From assembly GCA_914767715.1 (NCBI GenBank), contig OU612073.1, positions 11,780,001 to 11,844,000 on the forward strand: a DNA stretch of 64,000 nucleotides, written 5' to 3'. Positions 49,001 through 61,239 of this stretch are shown in pieces. Position numbers and translations under genes: made by a program. Position 1 is the first letter of the stretch. Every line of letters begins with the position of its first letter. Source of the stretch: Membranipora membranacea. Its lineage: Eukaryota; Bryozoa; Gymnolaemata; Cheilostomatida; Membraniporidae. The notes under the pieces are model-generated. The model saw only the letters and a program-made list of their open reading frames with translations. It made no database searches and was not told where the DNA came from.

Positions 49001-52000
49001 TATGGTATGAAAGTTTTAACTTGTACATATAAAATGTGGGTTCCTAAAATTTTGGCCAATCATTGTGAACTCTATTCAGTATCCTTGCCTGGGTTTAGCC
49101 AAATTCAATTAAGTATCAAGTTAACCTCTATGAACAATCCCACAAGCATCCGGCCAATATATTTTGCTAAACCATCTTCACATGTTGCATCATAATACCT
49201 TAATATAAGTACATAGTCCGTCGCCTTTGGGTTTCCCAGTCTCCTTATCCATATATAGTTTCAGTTTGAGTTTCTTTTTCTCGTAGTCGAAGGCTATAAT
49301 ACCACATTTAGTCATGATCTCCTTAAACTCCTCCTCAGTGATGTCATCAGGCAGACCCTGGACGTACACCGATGTGTTATGTTCATCGTCCTGCTCAAAC
49401 CATTCTACAGATATATAGGGTCACAGTGATCAGCGTTGCAAGCTACTGACTAATTTTGCCAAAAGACTAAAGAGAGGGTTGTGATGATTTTTTTTAAACG
49501 TCACAACCAGAGGTGGTAAAAGAAGCTCAAACAATTCTACAGATAGAATCGCCAGCTATTGTCTAAATATGTCCAAAAGACAATGGAGATAACTTTGACG
49601 TGTTTTTTTTGAAAATGTCAAAACCAGAGGAGGTAAAAAAAAAGTAAGAACTTGGAGCATATTTAAGACCAGAGAAGAAGAGTCAGTGGTCAGAATATGC
49701 ATTGACTTACTCAGGCAAACAGAATATAAGCATCCTTAGTGACATGGCCGTCTAATATTTGTATTTAGTGCTGCTAGTCACTAAAACATCTTTGGTTCCC
49801 AAGCGTAATTTGTTAAAATCAAATGCAGTATAAAGTGGAGATTATCAAAAAATTTCTCACAAATGGGGTTACTCTTAAAGAGGAACTTAACATAGATTGA
49901 ACGCATCAACCTTGGACCTTCATTTTACTGCACACTATACTTAGGACATGGGGGAGGAATGTTATGAAAATTAAAAATTCAATCCGTGCAATGTGAAGTT
50001 TCTTTTTTGGAGAATTAAAATTAGCAATAATTAGTGACATCATTGGAAAAAGCAGACAACTCCAGTACAAAGATAGTAAATATTGCTGGTGCATATGTAC
50101 TGTCTCATTCAAAGCAGGCAGTATAATTTCGCAGCAGTATGGCAATTTATTTATGGCTCACCGCACACACTAATTTAATGGGCATTATATCCCCAGCATG
50201 AGTCAGTATGCATTCTATTGCTCATCTAAACAGTTCACATACTAAATCTGCTTAGTATTCATACTCCAAGCTCCGCCCACCAAAATTCAAAATAGTATTA
50301 TTATTGAGATATTTCAGTAATTATTAGTTTAATTATATTTAAAATACTCACTATTATGGCAGAGTTTTTAAATCAAAATAAAAAATACTATGTTTACTGA
50401 GAAAATATTATATGAATATCTATGAATCATTCACATGATACAATCAATACTATGAGGATCAGGTGAGTGATGTCACAGCTCTGATGAATTGCTAGGTATG
50501 AGGTGAGTGATGTCACTAGGCGGGAAATTTCACACATGACCAAAGTTGGAACATGACACTCTATATGACTGTGAGCATTTGGGCAAATTTGGGCAAATAT
50601 GGATTTCAAGTTAAGTTCCTCTTTAATTGTATTCCTAAAATGAGTGATAACCATTTGTGAATGATGTTTATAGTGAGAGCGTACAACTTACTGGGTTCAG
50701 GTTTTGGGACCTTGGCTGCAGGCCCAGACCCTTCTTCTCCTTTCTTCTTCTTGCCACCCTTGTCTGCTGTAGGGTTTTCTGCTTTGGCCAGCTTGTTGGC
50801 TTCGACCAGCTGCTGCGCCCATGTGATATAATTACTATCCTCTGTATCGGGTTCGACACCATAACACTGCTTATAATACCAGACGGGGTACTCAGGGTCC
50901 AACAGCCTGGGCTCTGGTTCTGACTGCACATCTGGGTCTGGAGATAAAGCAGAAATAGCCCCATACAGAATTATATAACATTGAAACAATGTACATGTAT
51001 ATGAAATAAAGAGCTGGCCTCTCATTCTTAAAATTTTTATAGTAGCACACAACTCCAGGTTTTCTCCATGATTCAGCATGTTACTGGCTTTTCTGGACTA
51101 TTTATATTGATTAAGCAATGAACTAGCAATGAAACTGGATTGTTAGACGTGAGCTCGAGTATGCTAGGCTGAGGGCTACACACTCTGTCACGAGTTGTAT
51201 GAATGAGAGATTTACTGATTTGTAACAAGCTTTGCAACATATTTAGTTCTATACCCTAAACGAGTAAATATGAACTGGAGTATATAGTTAGTTTTGGGGT
51301 GACTTAATTTTAGCTAGCACAAACGCTCACTATCTTAGGTTGGAATAAATATAAGATATCATATGTTATAATTAAATATTAGTGTTTTGTAATGGTCCGT
51401 TTCTTACCATTTGGAACACTAGTACAGGCACAGATTACTAAAAATTTCATGTATGTATCATCATACCTCCGTAAAAGTAGGAATACCAAGCAGGATAGTT
51501 AGGGTCATCTGAAGATGGTGGTCCGTTGCTGTAGTAATATTTCCAATAAGCTGATGGGTTAGTATCTACATCTGGTGGAGGCCCTGCTTTTGGGTCCTCA
51601 AGCTTCAAGGGAATCGAGCCATAGTTCATCTGGTAATTGGCTAAGAAATCTTCGTTTATCTAGAATGGAGAGAAACAAAATGGTTAAAAATGCGAATGAC
51701 ACACTCAGAGAGAAGGAATATAGTCTATGGGCAGTGACAACACTAACCTTATACACGATTTTAAAATTCAGTAAATGATTGATAGGCAAAAAACCTAGAC
51801 CGCCTACTAAGGGGAAAGCTCAAAACTGAAGACCGAAGGGTGCAATGGGGATCTGATAAGATATTGAACTTGGAGGAGCTGTCCAATACAGCAGACACCA
51901 TGAAACTACTACCTTGAAAACAGATTTACCTTTGGGAACCATGCTTTCTTCTGAGCATCCCATTCATACTCGGTGCCATCTTCATCCTTCCTCACCCTTC

Positions 52001-52094
52001 CGTGTTCGATGATCTCATTAGTCTCTGCCTTAGATGCTTTCTCTTGTCTCAGCTGTGCCTCAAACTCGTCAACCTCATCTTCCTCTTCTGACAT
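46007..52094 (-). CDS. HTATSF1: Tat-SF1/Cus2-type U2 snRNP splicing factor
   Basis: Nine exons read downwards: 52094-51930, 51659-51467, 50937-50692, 49404-49199, 48656-48487, 47881-47785, 47463-47374, 46828-46749 and 46247-46007, giving 495 residues. Family signatures: DFLANYQMNYG; RRM1 with NTSVYVQGLPDDITEEEF and GKPKGDGLCTYIKRESIDL; the linker KLLDWRPDKLPDE; and a UHM (second RRM) with EIRSDMRQECGKFGEIKKI and the R-x-F motif RWFGGRRI (416-418), which binds tryptophan-bearing ULM peptides such as that of SF3B1. It should act in the nucleus on U2 snRNP assembly before the pre-spliceosome forms. The N-terminus has two Tyr/Trp-rich blocks (AYWKYYYSNG...WYSYFYG and VWYYKQCYG...YITWAQQ), and the acidic C-terminal tail is short compared with the vertebrate protein. 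The gene is divergent from importin alpha. Confidence 0.93.
47908..48216. mobile_element. Inverted-repeat element enclosing a tRNA-like SINE head
   Basis: AGCGCTCCAAACTC...GGCATTCCCTTCC at the left is mirrored by GGAAGG-type, GGAATGCC...GAGTTTGAGCGCTC at the right (about 40 bp, imperfect). Between them (47963-48035) is a plus-strand tRNA-like head with box A TGGCTCAGTTGGTAAGAG and box B TTGGTTCGAGTCCC, then ACTGAGAGCAA shared with the SINE at 9375. Located in an intron of the Tat-SF1 gene. Confidence 0.55.
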
Positions 52095-52270
52095 GATGGC
52101 CAACCTACAAAATACCGTTAAAATAATCATTTGTAGGCGAATGGATAAGGCACACGATGCCAAGTGACAGCACTGTGACATGAAGGGAAATGTTTACTTG
52201 TATATTATATTTAGAGATGGGAACCTCATATACGAGTGACCAAACTGCATTCAGATCAATAAAATACTGT

Positions 52271-52923
52271 CAAGGAAGCATATTTTATTGAAGCATCCAA
52301 TGTCAATCCTAAATCAGGATGGTATCTTTGTGGGTCAGATTTCTTCTAATAAAGGTTGTCATATAATTTTAAGGCGGACGGTTAAGGCTCTGATGACTGA
52401 TTAAATTAGATTTGAGTACCTCAGTCACCACAAGTACAATACAAAATAAAGTACAGTTATGCTGTAGTATGTTGGATAGGCCCTGGGGCCGATGTCTGGG
52501 AGACATGTCCCAAGACACCTATGAGATTTGTATAACAAAAGGTCTTTTGTTTGGTGAACAAAGGGGTACAATGGCGGGCAAAGTTTGCTTGTCTGAATAC
52601 ATGTTGGATGTGTGTGATTGATGGTTGGGGACCTGTATGATAGCCTCAGTTCTCCACTTTTGCTACACTCATTTGTGGGTATACACAATCCATCCGCTGC
52701 TACAATAGGTATAGGGACCACAGGTAAAGGGTATTTTACAACGGTACTTTATTTTGTAATGCGTCAAGGAAGCATAGTTCATTGAAGCACTCAATGCCAA
52801 TCCTAACCAGGATAGTATCTTTGTGGGTCAGATTTCTTCTAATAATGGTTGTTGTATGATTTTTGAGGCGAACGGTTAAGGCTCTGATGATTGATTAGAT
52901 TTGGGCACCTCATTCACCACATG
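52271..52923. repeat. Direct repeat of about 165 bp flanking an inverted-repeat insert
   Basis: 52271-52434 and 52764-52923 are near-identical direct repeats (CAAGGAAGCATA..., GGGTCAGATTTCTTCTAATAA, GGTTAAGGCTCTGATGA). Between them, 52440-52454 (TACAAAATAAAGTAC) and 52744-52758 (GTACTTTATTTTGTA) are perfect 15-bp inverted repeats, so the central 319 bp may be a MITE. Confidence 0.7.
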
Positions 52924-53039
52924 TGTTGTGACCAAACTGCCTTCAGGTTGTTGAAGAGAGACAAACCTCTGCATCTATAGTGTTGGCTCTGATTGGGTGC
53001 AGTGTCACTCAATGTATATAGTATATGGGTACTCTCAGT

Positions 53040-53098
53040 AGAGCCAGCCCAATGCCAGGACTGATGGTAACCATCTGTCCTGGCATTGGGCTGGCTCT
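53040..53098. repeat. Perfect 22-bp-stem hairpin
   Basis: 53040-53061 is the exact reverse complement of 53077-53098 (outer bases AGAGCCAGCCCAATG). The 15-nt loop itself contains GATGGT/ACCATC, so almost the entire 59 nt can pair. No overlap with any exon. Confidence 0.85.
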
Positions 53099-54559
53099 TT
53101 CCCACCCACCAGCTAATCATCAGAGCTAACACAATTGCTAAGGACAGTCTACTGCTACTGTCAACTCAAGTAATGACTTACACATCATGTACTCTTTTAG
53201 CTGAGGTTTGATTCAAGTTTTACCTATTGACATGCTATCAAACTCATGAAAAACACTACTTACTTCTGTTCAGACTTCTGTTTTGCTGTGGCACTAATTT
53301 CGAAAATGTTTCAATTTTCCTTTCAGAAACTGATGTAGGCTGGCAACAGCTGCTGCACACTCTAAATTCAAATATTTTCCCATCTCAGCTTAGCCTTCTT
53401 TTGAGATTTTATAGACCTATTTGTTTGCCTCGCTGTGATAAATAGAAAAAGAAGAATGAAATAAGTCTCATGCTGCATTTTGCTGAAGCCCCCTTTCATA
53501 TCGGCTAAGTTATCAATATTCCAACACCACTACCACTAAGAGGAAAAGGCAGGCTGTAGATGAGCAGGTAAGAATTATCAATATCACTGTATAGTCAACA
53601 AAGTATTGTGTAAATTCAAAGACAAACAAAATTATGTTCATGTTGATGATAGGCCAGGAAGTTCAAATTCAATTGCAAGTGGGAGCAAAAAAATATCATG
53701 GTGAAGAATAAGTGTTGATTTATATATGACTATTGACATGGTGATGTTGATGATACTTCAAGGACATGATGGTAATTCTATTGGATTGGTATAAGATCTG
53801 GTATATCATAAGTAAGAAGACTGTGCTGTGTGTCTGAAAGTCGTTGTTGTTGTTAGTTTATTAACCATTTTTAATCATTTTATTTATCATATTCCACAGT
53901 TGCTACTCTACACTTAACAGGGAATAGTGGATTGTCAGAATAAGTTACCAATAGATGATATGAGATAGAGTGTACCTTGAACACAGCGAACTACTGAGTT
54001 GTGTCTAGGTCTAGTCGGTAAGTTTTTTTAAAACACCGTATCAACAATCCCAAAGCTGTTATCTGTTACTATATCAGTGAACTCAGCGTAATTGGTAAAA
54101 TGGACATTGTCATGGTCATTTTCGAGTCGAGTTGGCCATTGTTCAAAACAATACTACGCTAGTAATAGTCCTAAGCGTGGTCCACATTGTCCCAGATGAC
54201 AATGGAATTCCATCCCATTGCTTATCCCATATGGTCCCCATCTTATGTTCACATTGTAAAATTCGTCCCAGATTTGCAAATAGGTGTTTGTCTGTGATAG
54301 TTCTGGAATAATTATAATAAATGTGATCAACTTTTCTTAGGATCTTCCCAGACAGACTGGGATTTTGTCATTTCCACGTTCACATTGACTGCGATGGCTG
54401 TCTGGGACAATGTGAACCAACCATTAATCTGTGACTGAATTTTCCCATACTATTGTCAATGCCATATAATAAATCAAATATACATAAATTTTCATTTTAG
54501 TCAATATCAATACAGACATCAACAATTAATCCCAGATTCGAAAGCCCGTCTTAGACAGG

Positions 54560-57500
54560 ATGGCGGAGGACAGTCGTAAAAATCTGTATAAGAACACAGC
54601 CCTGAACACCGATGAGATGAGAAGGCGGCGAGAAGAAGAGGGTGTGTCTCTCAGGAAACAAAAACGAGATGAACAGGTGAGAAAATCGAAATATTCCTGT
54701 ATAGAGCAGTCCTTTCAAGTTTTGATAAACCATGATTGGAGATATGTTTTGCTCAAGCTTCTATAGATGCTTGAGGTTTCACAACACTAGGTGTGGAAGT
54801 TCACTTTGCAAAGGACCACATTCCAGACCATCTGATTTACAGTTGAGTAAGCGACGTAACGTTCAGCAGACGGATGGAGACGAGGATTCACCTCTTGACC
54901 TTTCTGGTGCCGGTATGAACTCAGAGGTCAGCTCCACCACAGGTGCCGGCAGCGTTGGTTCTATGATCACACAAGATCTCATTGAGGCTCTCTACTCGGA
55001 TAGTGTGGAGATAATGCTACAAGCCACGGAGAGATTCAGGAAACTATTATCTAAAGGTACAATATAATATAAAATATATACATATATATATATAACAATT
55101 AATGTTGAATTACCAATATTGGTGCATCTTCAGCCAGTCCATGAGGCAGTGTCATGTGACTTGCTTCATGCAAAGATATGGTCGAATTTCATTTCACAAG
55201 GCTGCAATCTATGATATGTTAGTTTCACTGTATAGTGTGAAGAAGACATTGCCAGAAGTATAACAATGGTGATGGAGTTTGTTTGATAGGATTAAAAATG
55301 GATGCCTAAGCTCTAGCAGAATTTCAGATGTTGTATATAACAGCCTCTAACAAAAAACATACTATTTGAGTATGTGAAATTGAATGAAGAACTGAAATTC
55401 TTCTTTGATGATCTGTTACAGAACCTAACCCTCCTATAAATGAGGTGATCAGTGCTGGAGTTATCCCTCGATTCATACAGTTCCTGCAGGAAGTGCAGAA
55501 CACCACTTTACAGGTAACTACTGAGTGTACCAACTCTGGTCATAGCTCTCAAATATTTTATTCTTCAGTACTTGTTTAGATGGTTTAGGCATCGCCGGTA
55601 TACCAGTCTATATGTCCATGTTGTCAAGAATATGCTGATGATTTGGTGATTCCAATCCCATCTTTTTGCTTCATACTACGGAGTTGCTGGCCATTTAATG
55701 CGCATACTCCCCTCTCTTCAATAAAGGAATGCACTTTTATCATCATGAATCATCTAACCTGATGACTCGTTGCCTCGTTTTCATAATCATCCTTAAATAT
55801 TACTTGGGTATAGACCTTTGGACGATGGTATATCATCTATTTTGTTATCAAAACAAGATATCAGTACTCAATAACTCTATGCCATTACATCTGGTTCAAG
55901 CATTAGCCATCAGAGAAAAATGTTAAGAATTGCAATTTACAAAAGCGCAGGTCTATAATAGTAAAAAATTTGGCTTCATCTCTCATTATTCTTTTAGTTT
56001 GAAGCAGCTTGGGCTCTGACAAATATAGCCTCAGGAACATCAGTACAAACAGCTAAAGTCATAGAGTGCGGGGCGGTGCCCGTATTCATACAACTTCTGG
56101 TCTCACCCTCTGATGAAGTACAAGAACAAGCTGTCTGGGCCTTAGGTAAGATTTGTTGGTTTATGTGTTTGGCTTGAATCAAGAATTGGAAATTTGCATT
56201 TGAATTACATTCAATCAAACCAAACCAAAACTTAACTAGCGCTTTTGACAAGATTTTCGGTGGAGGGGGAGCAACCCTAATGTCCACCCACTCTTATAAA
56301 CAATGCTTGTCAAGACAGGCTAGACTTTAGCACGCTGGTGGAGAGATCTTAGTCTATAATGGACTGTGATGATCAGTTGTGCTTATCTTGTGTTACATAA
56401 TTTCCTTGCAGGCAATATAGCCGGTGATAGCCCCTCATATAGAGATATGGTTATAAACCTGGGAATAATAGATCCATTACTAGAAATACTCAAAGCACCT
56501 CCATCTAAAGTGTCCATGGTTAGAAATGCTGTATGGTGTATCAGTAATCTGTGCAGAGGAAAGAATCCACCACCTGACTTTAATAAGGTATCTATTTTTC
56601 ATATTTATATAGTGAAGTTATCGGCTGAAATAATCAATGCTTTACTTGGCATTTTTATAAAACTACATTTTGTGTATTGTCCCAACTTTTAAAAAGAAAA
56701 TGTATGTAAATTGATCAAAATTAAACCCTTTGATACACAATGCCATTGCGCTTACTCCTTGAGTTTCTGACGCAGAATAACTGACTCAGTCAATGTTGGA
56801 AATTAGTCTACATGTATAAGCATCACAGGCTACATTATATTTGCTATATGACTAACCTGTTTTTTTTACAGACACGAGTAGTACTACCAACATTAGCCAG
56901 CCTTATATACACAGAGGATCCGGATACACTTGCTGATGCATGCTGGGCCATATCCTATCTCTCAGATGGGCCGAACTCTCGTATACAGACCGTACTTGAG
57001 GCCGGAGTGGCTCGTAGACTTGTTGAACTGCTTATGCATGATAAAGTAAACGTTGTGTCGGCAGCTCTTAGAGCTGTCGGTAATATCGTTACAGGAGACG
57101 ATGTACAAACTCAGGTGAGCGGCCATCTTGGTAAATGTAACGCATGTGATTGGCTAATTATCTTTCACTACGAGGTTTTGATAAATTTTGTTTATATTCA
57201 TTCAAACATTGAAATAGACGGTATTGAATGCATGCGAGTTTTAGCAGGTTAAAAAGAAAGGCTAAAAATTCATCCTCTGTAGGTTTGACCTTTGTCATGA
57301 TGGTCATAATAACTTAAATAATGCTTGTCAGATGCTTCGATGTCATATGTAACAGCGGGGAATATCCAATTGTAAATTTTAAATCAGAAAGGTACCTGGT
57401 GTTCAAGAGTAGTCTATCTTCGTCATGGCTTCATTAATTTCAGTTATTGATATACAATTGGTAGTTGTCTTTGCATATATACGAGGGGACAAAACTCCAA

Positions 57501-59425
57501 CTTTCATGTGATTTTTGTTTTATTTCTAGATTATTATTAATTGCTCAGCACTGCCTTGCTTGCTGCACTTATTGAGTAACGCCAAAGAATCAATAAGGAA
57601 GGAAGCTTGCTGGACAATCTCTAATGTTACTGCAGGAAACAGAGGTCAAATACAGGTGTGTTTATTTAGTGTCAGATTGTGAAGGGAACAATGCATACGG
57701 GGACTATGATGGCTAAATTTAAAGTGTCTGATTGATTGATCACCTTGTAGTCAAACATGGACTACTATTTTCCAACTATAAATCTTCATCTAAACATTGA
57801 CTACTATTCTGTCAAACATGAATTTATCAAATTATGCAGCTCGGACCTTTTATTTTGCTTTATATATGTGCCATACTTTCGATGCTATCAACATATTACA
57901 GGATGGATATTAGAAATCAGGCAATAAAAAAACTTCAAATTTCTACTGATATTGTTTTAGAACAGCATAGCAACTTACAGTAGTTATGGTGCCATATTCA
58001 ATGGACTTCCAAGGAGGAGTCATAATATCTGCTGTTTTTTTTTTCTTTCTCGCACAGTATATCATCGATGCAAATATAATACCTACACTCATAGATGTAC
58101 TTAGTAAAGCTGAGTTCAAAACTAGAAAAGAAGCAGCCTGGGCAATTACTAACGCCACATCCGGTGGTACCTCCGATCAAATAAGGTATGGTATTTACCT
58201 CAAAGTATCTGTCTTCCGTGTGTCAATTATCCAATATTATGAATTTTCTAGACACCGACCACAGAGTAGGCTTTACAGATTAAATTTGACTTGTTTGATG
58301 AATTACACAGCAAGCGAACTATGGCCCAAAGCTTTTCTCAACTCTTGTAATAAAACACAGCTGTATCAAACAATTGTGATGATAAGCAATCTGTTTCTGT
58401 CCGTCCAAGCTATAACAGCCAAACACTCGCCGAGACATGTGCTCGCATGAAAGAGTTACTCCAAAATAGGCAACTAAGCCTGAATCAGAGCATTAGCCTA
58501 TTTGGAAACCCTCGCTTTGAAACAAAAAATAGACGTCCAATAACTTATTCCTTTTGAGATAATTTTTTTGCCTCATATTCAGATAGAGCTCCAGTCTAAT
58601 TTTTCTTTTCAATTTATTTCTATATTGTACCACATTTGTTACAATTGTTTTCACTCCAGGGCATTAAAGTTTCTGATATATTGAGGAAAGAATAAAGCCT
58701 ATCCTCTCCTTACATCAAATCATAGGTGTCTACGTCATAATTCACCTTTTTCTGCTGTAGATACTTAGTTTCACAGAACTGTATACCACCTTTATGTGAG
58801 CTACTTACCGTCATGGACACCAAGATAATATCAGTCTCTATGAGCGCATTAGATAATATACTAAAACTAGGAGAGCATGAATCTAAGTCACTCGGTCATA
58901 ATCCTTACGCTATCATGATAGAAGAGTGCTACGGTAAGTACGAAAACAAGTATATGTATCCCCTAAAAGAGTAAATATTAGCAGGGATCAGTTTGTTTTT
59001 TGTTAACTAGCATCAATTTTAATTTTTTTCAAGGGGTTGTGTACATTTTAGCTTGCTTGTACTTCAACTTTCTATATTAGCGAATTTTCCTCCTAAGAAT
59101 ACGTTTCTCAAAGCTATCAAAACATTTCCTGGGTTTTTGAGGCCTTGAACAAGTATGACTTATGTTCCTCTGCAGTCCATGCATCATCGATTGTCTCAAT
59201 TTTTGTCATTTTACAGGTTTAGATAAGATAGAATATTTACAGTCACATACTAATCAAGACATTTATCAGAAAGCTTACACTATGATAGATAAATATTTCT
59301 CTCACGACGAGGCCGATGAGGATAATACTCTGGCCCCGCAGCAAAACCAGCAAGGTCAGTTTGCGTTCGGAGTGCCGGGACCAGCAGGGGATGGTAATCC
59401 TCCACATGGTGGATGGGAATTCTGA
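54560..59425 (+). CDS. Importin alpha (karyopherin alpha), KPNA1/5/6-like
   Basis: Ten exons, all phases consistent: 54560-54676, 54843-55056, 55422-55513, 55998-56145, 56412-56587, 56872-57114, 57530-57655, 58058-58185, 58761-58933 and 59217-59425, giving 541 residues. The N-terminal importin-beta-binding domain is basic ([20 protein letters not shown], then LSKRRNV). It is followed by armadillo repeats with the conserved Trp/Asn NLS-binding ladder: [61 protein letters not shown] and [13 protein letters not shown]. The ending [10 protein letters not shown]...GWEF and length resemble the alpha-1 (KPNA1/5/6) group. It is the adaptor that binds classical nuclear localisation signals and importin beta in the cytosol for transport through the nuclear pore. 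Several exons hold one or two ARM repeats, as in other animals. Confidence 0.96.
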
Positions 59426-61239
59426 AATAGATGAACAGTAGACCACCGGGAAACTGCTTAATAAATATCCAACGAGAAGAGTTTGAAGTCCAGCCTGAGC
59501 GACATTGTGGTTGAAGCATGTTGCTATTGTGTGGCATTTGTGTATGGAATCAGGAACGAACATTTGTATGCGTGATAAGAATGCTTATCATACCAACCCC
59601 CTTGCTTTATGGACTATTTCTACGCCCCCTGATCCAATTTGTCATACATTGAATTTTTCCCTTAACCAGAATGTTCGTTATCAAATTTGCACATTTGTAT
59701 TATGTTGGTGAAAACTATCACATATTGAATACTTGTTAATTGTGTTTACATGTTATCAGGATGTAAGATAATAAATCCTGGACACGGCATGCCCTTCAGT
59801 TTTGAGGCAGATGAACTCCAAAATGAGGCAATTAGTTCAATTGTAATGAATCGAAATGTATTCTTGTCCGGGCCAAAAGAAACTTTTCTCTCTCTTTCTC
59901 TGTTGAATGCTTGCACCATAGACATTTGTCTATGGCTTGCACACACAAAAAGCCCTGCTTGTGTTTCATCCAACAGGGCAAGATATTCTTGGTCTTAATA
60001 TGAATGTAGAATTATTATAACCTGTTCTATATTTTTACTTCAGTTCTATTAGTTTGAGTCTGTGTATGCTCACCAATAAATCTGTTTATCGCCAAAGTTA
60101 CACCATGTGTTACCAGTTTATGACATCGAAGGGTTTTTCCTGACGTCAATAAAAATTAATAAAAAATAGTGATGAATTAAGTGAGCCTTCGTGTTATTTG
60201 ATTCAACGCTGCACCAAACAATCATCAAAAGTAACTACAATTGGGTTTTTGTATCAATAGCCATTAAAACTAGTGAACAATTTTCATGTCATCCAAAAAG
60301 TAGCATTGAGAGGTAGAGGGAACGCCTGGCTTGCATATATATACTTTTATTGGCATTGTGGTTTTGATTTGATGGTACCTCTTGACGAGCCGTTGCCGAA
60401 GTGTTTAGTTTTAAATAAGCCAATGTAGGCTGAAAAAACCAATACTGCTCAGCATTTCTTATCTTAGCTTTATGTCCCATTTGCCTGTATTTAGAGTTGC
60501 TCTAGTCGGCTAACCCTTAGAATGCGAACAACCCAAATTGCTGGCATATCGAACAAAACTTGACCTAATGGTGTCTGACCTTGGAATGGGGTAAAAGGTC
60601 TTTATATCGACTTCTGTATCAGAAATCGCTTCTATGATACTTACATATCAGATGTAAAATATTGCTGCAAATTTTGTTATCGGATAAAATCCAAAAATTC
60701 ATGTGTCGAGATTTGAAATACTAGATATGGGTGGTTTCAAAAGATATCAGTTTGCAGTGTACTATATAGTATGACGTATGCACAACATACTTTCTACAAA
60801 ATCCCACCCTGATCCCACACACTGGATTAGGAGGGTATTAAATTTGGGACATTGTAAAAACAAACATATCATGCTTTAAATTTACATAGATTTCTAAGTT
60901 GTTAGTACCTCAAATTCTGTTTACACAGGCTAGTACTTTCACCCTACACCTCAGAGTGATAAAAGTTGGATTGGTAAATATGGATGTGTCTGTATTTAAC
61001 TTTGTACCAATGGTAGGACGCTTAACTACCAAATAAGAGATAAGGAAGTCCCGTCGATCAGTGTGTTGTTAGTGATAACATTGTCAAGGAGTGAAAGTTT
61101 TAGTTGTACTAATAATCTATGAAAAGATCAGAATTTTTTGATTGCATCATGCTTTAATTCTGAAACTCAGGTCGAAAAAAGATACTGGTCTTAAACCTAA
61201 TCCTTGTTTTTGTAAGTTGAGCGATCCTAACTGTTCAAA
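59426..61239. other. Importin alpha 3' UTR and intergenic spacer
   Basis: Candidate AATAAA signals occur near 59771, 60074 and 60147. Beyond them about 1 kb shows no gene, repeat or SINE that I can support. Confidence 0.4.

Larger units (their letters stand above)
52095..54559. promoter_or_regulatory. Head-to-head intergenic region between Tat-SF1 and importin alpha
   Basis: About 2.5 kb that must contain both promoters. I see no TATA-like or other core motif I would assert. It contains a duplicated 165-bp block, a MITE-like insertion and a perfect 22-bp-stem hairpin, each listed separately; 53450-54540 shows nothing recognisable. Confidence 0.4.

Noticed and set aside
49199-49213. Donor at GTACTT (49212) in the Tat-SF1 fourth exon
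   Set aside because: Reading on to the next donor at 49198 supplies the expected RRM1 strand (GDGLCTYIK) and the correct phase.
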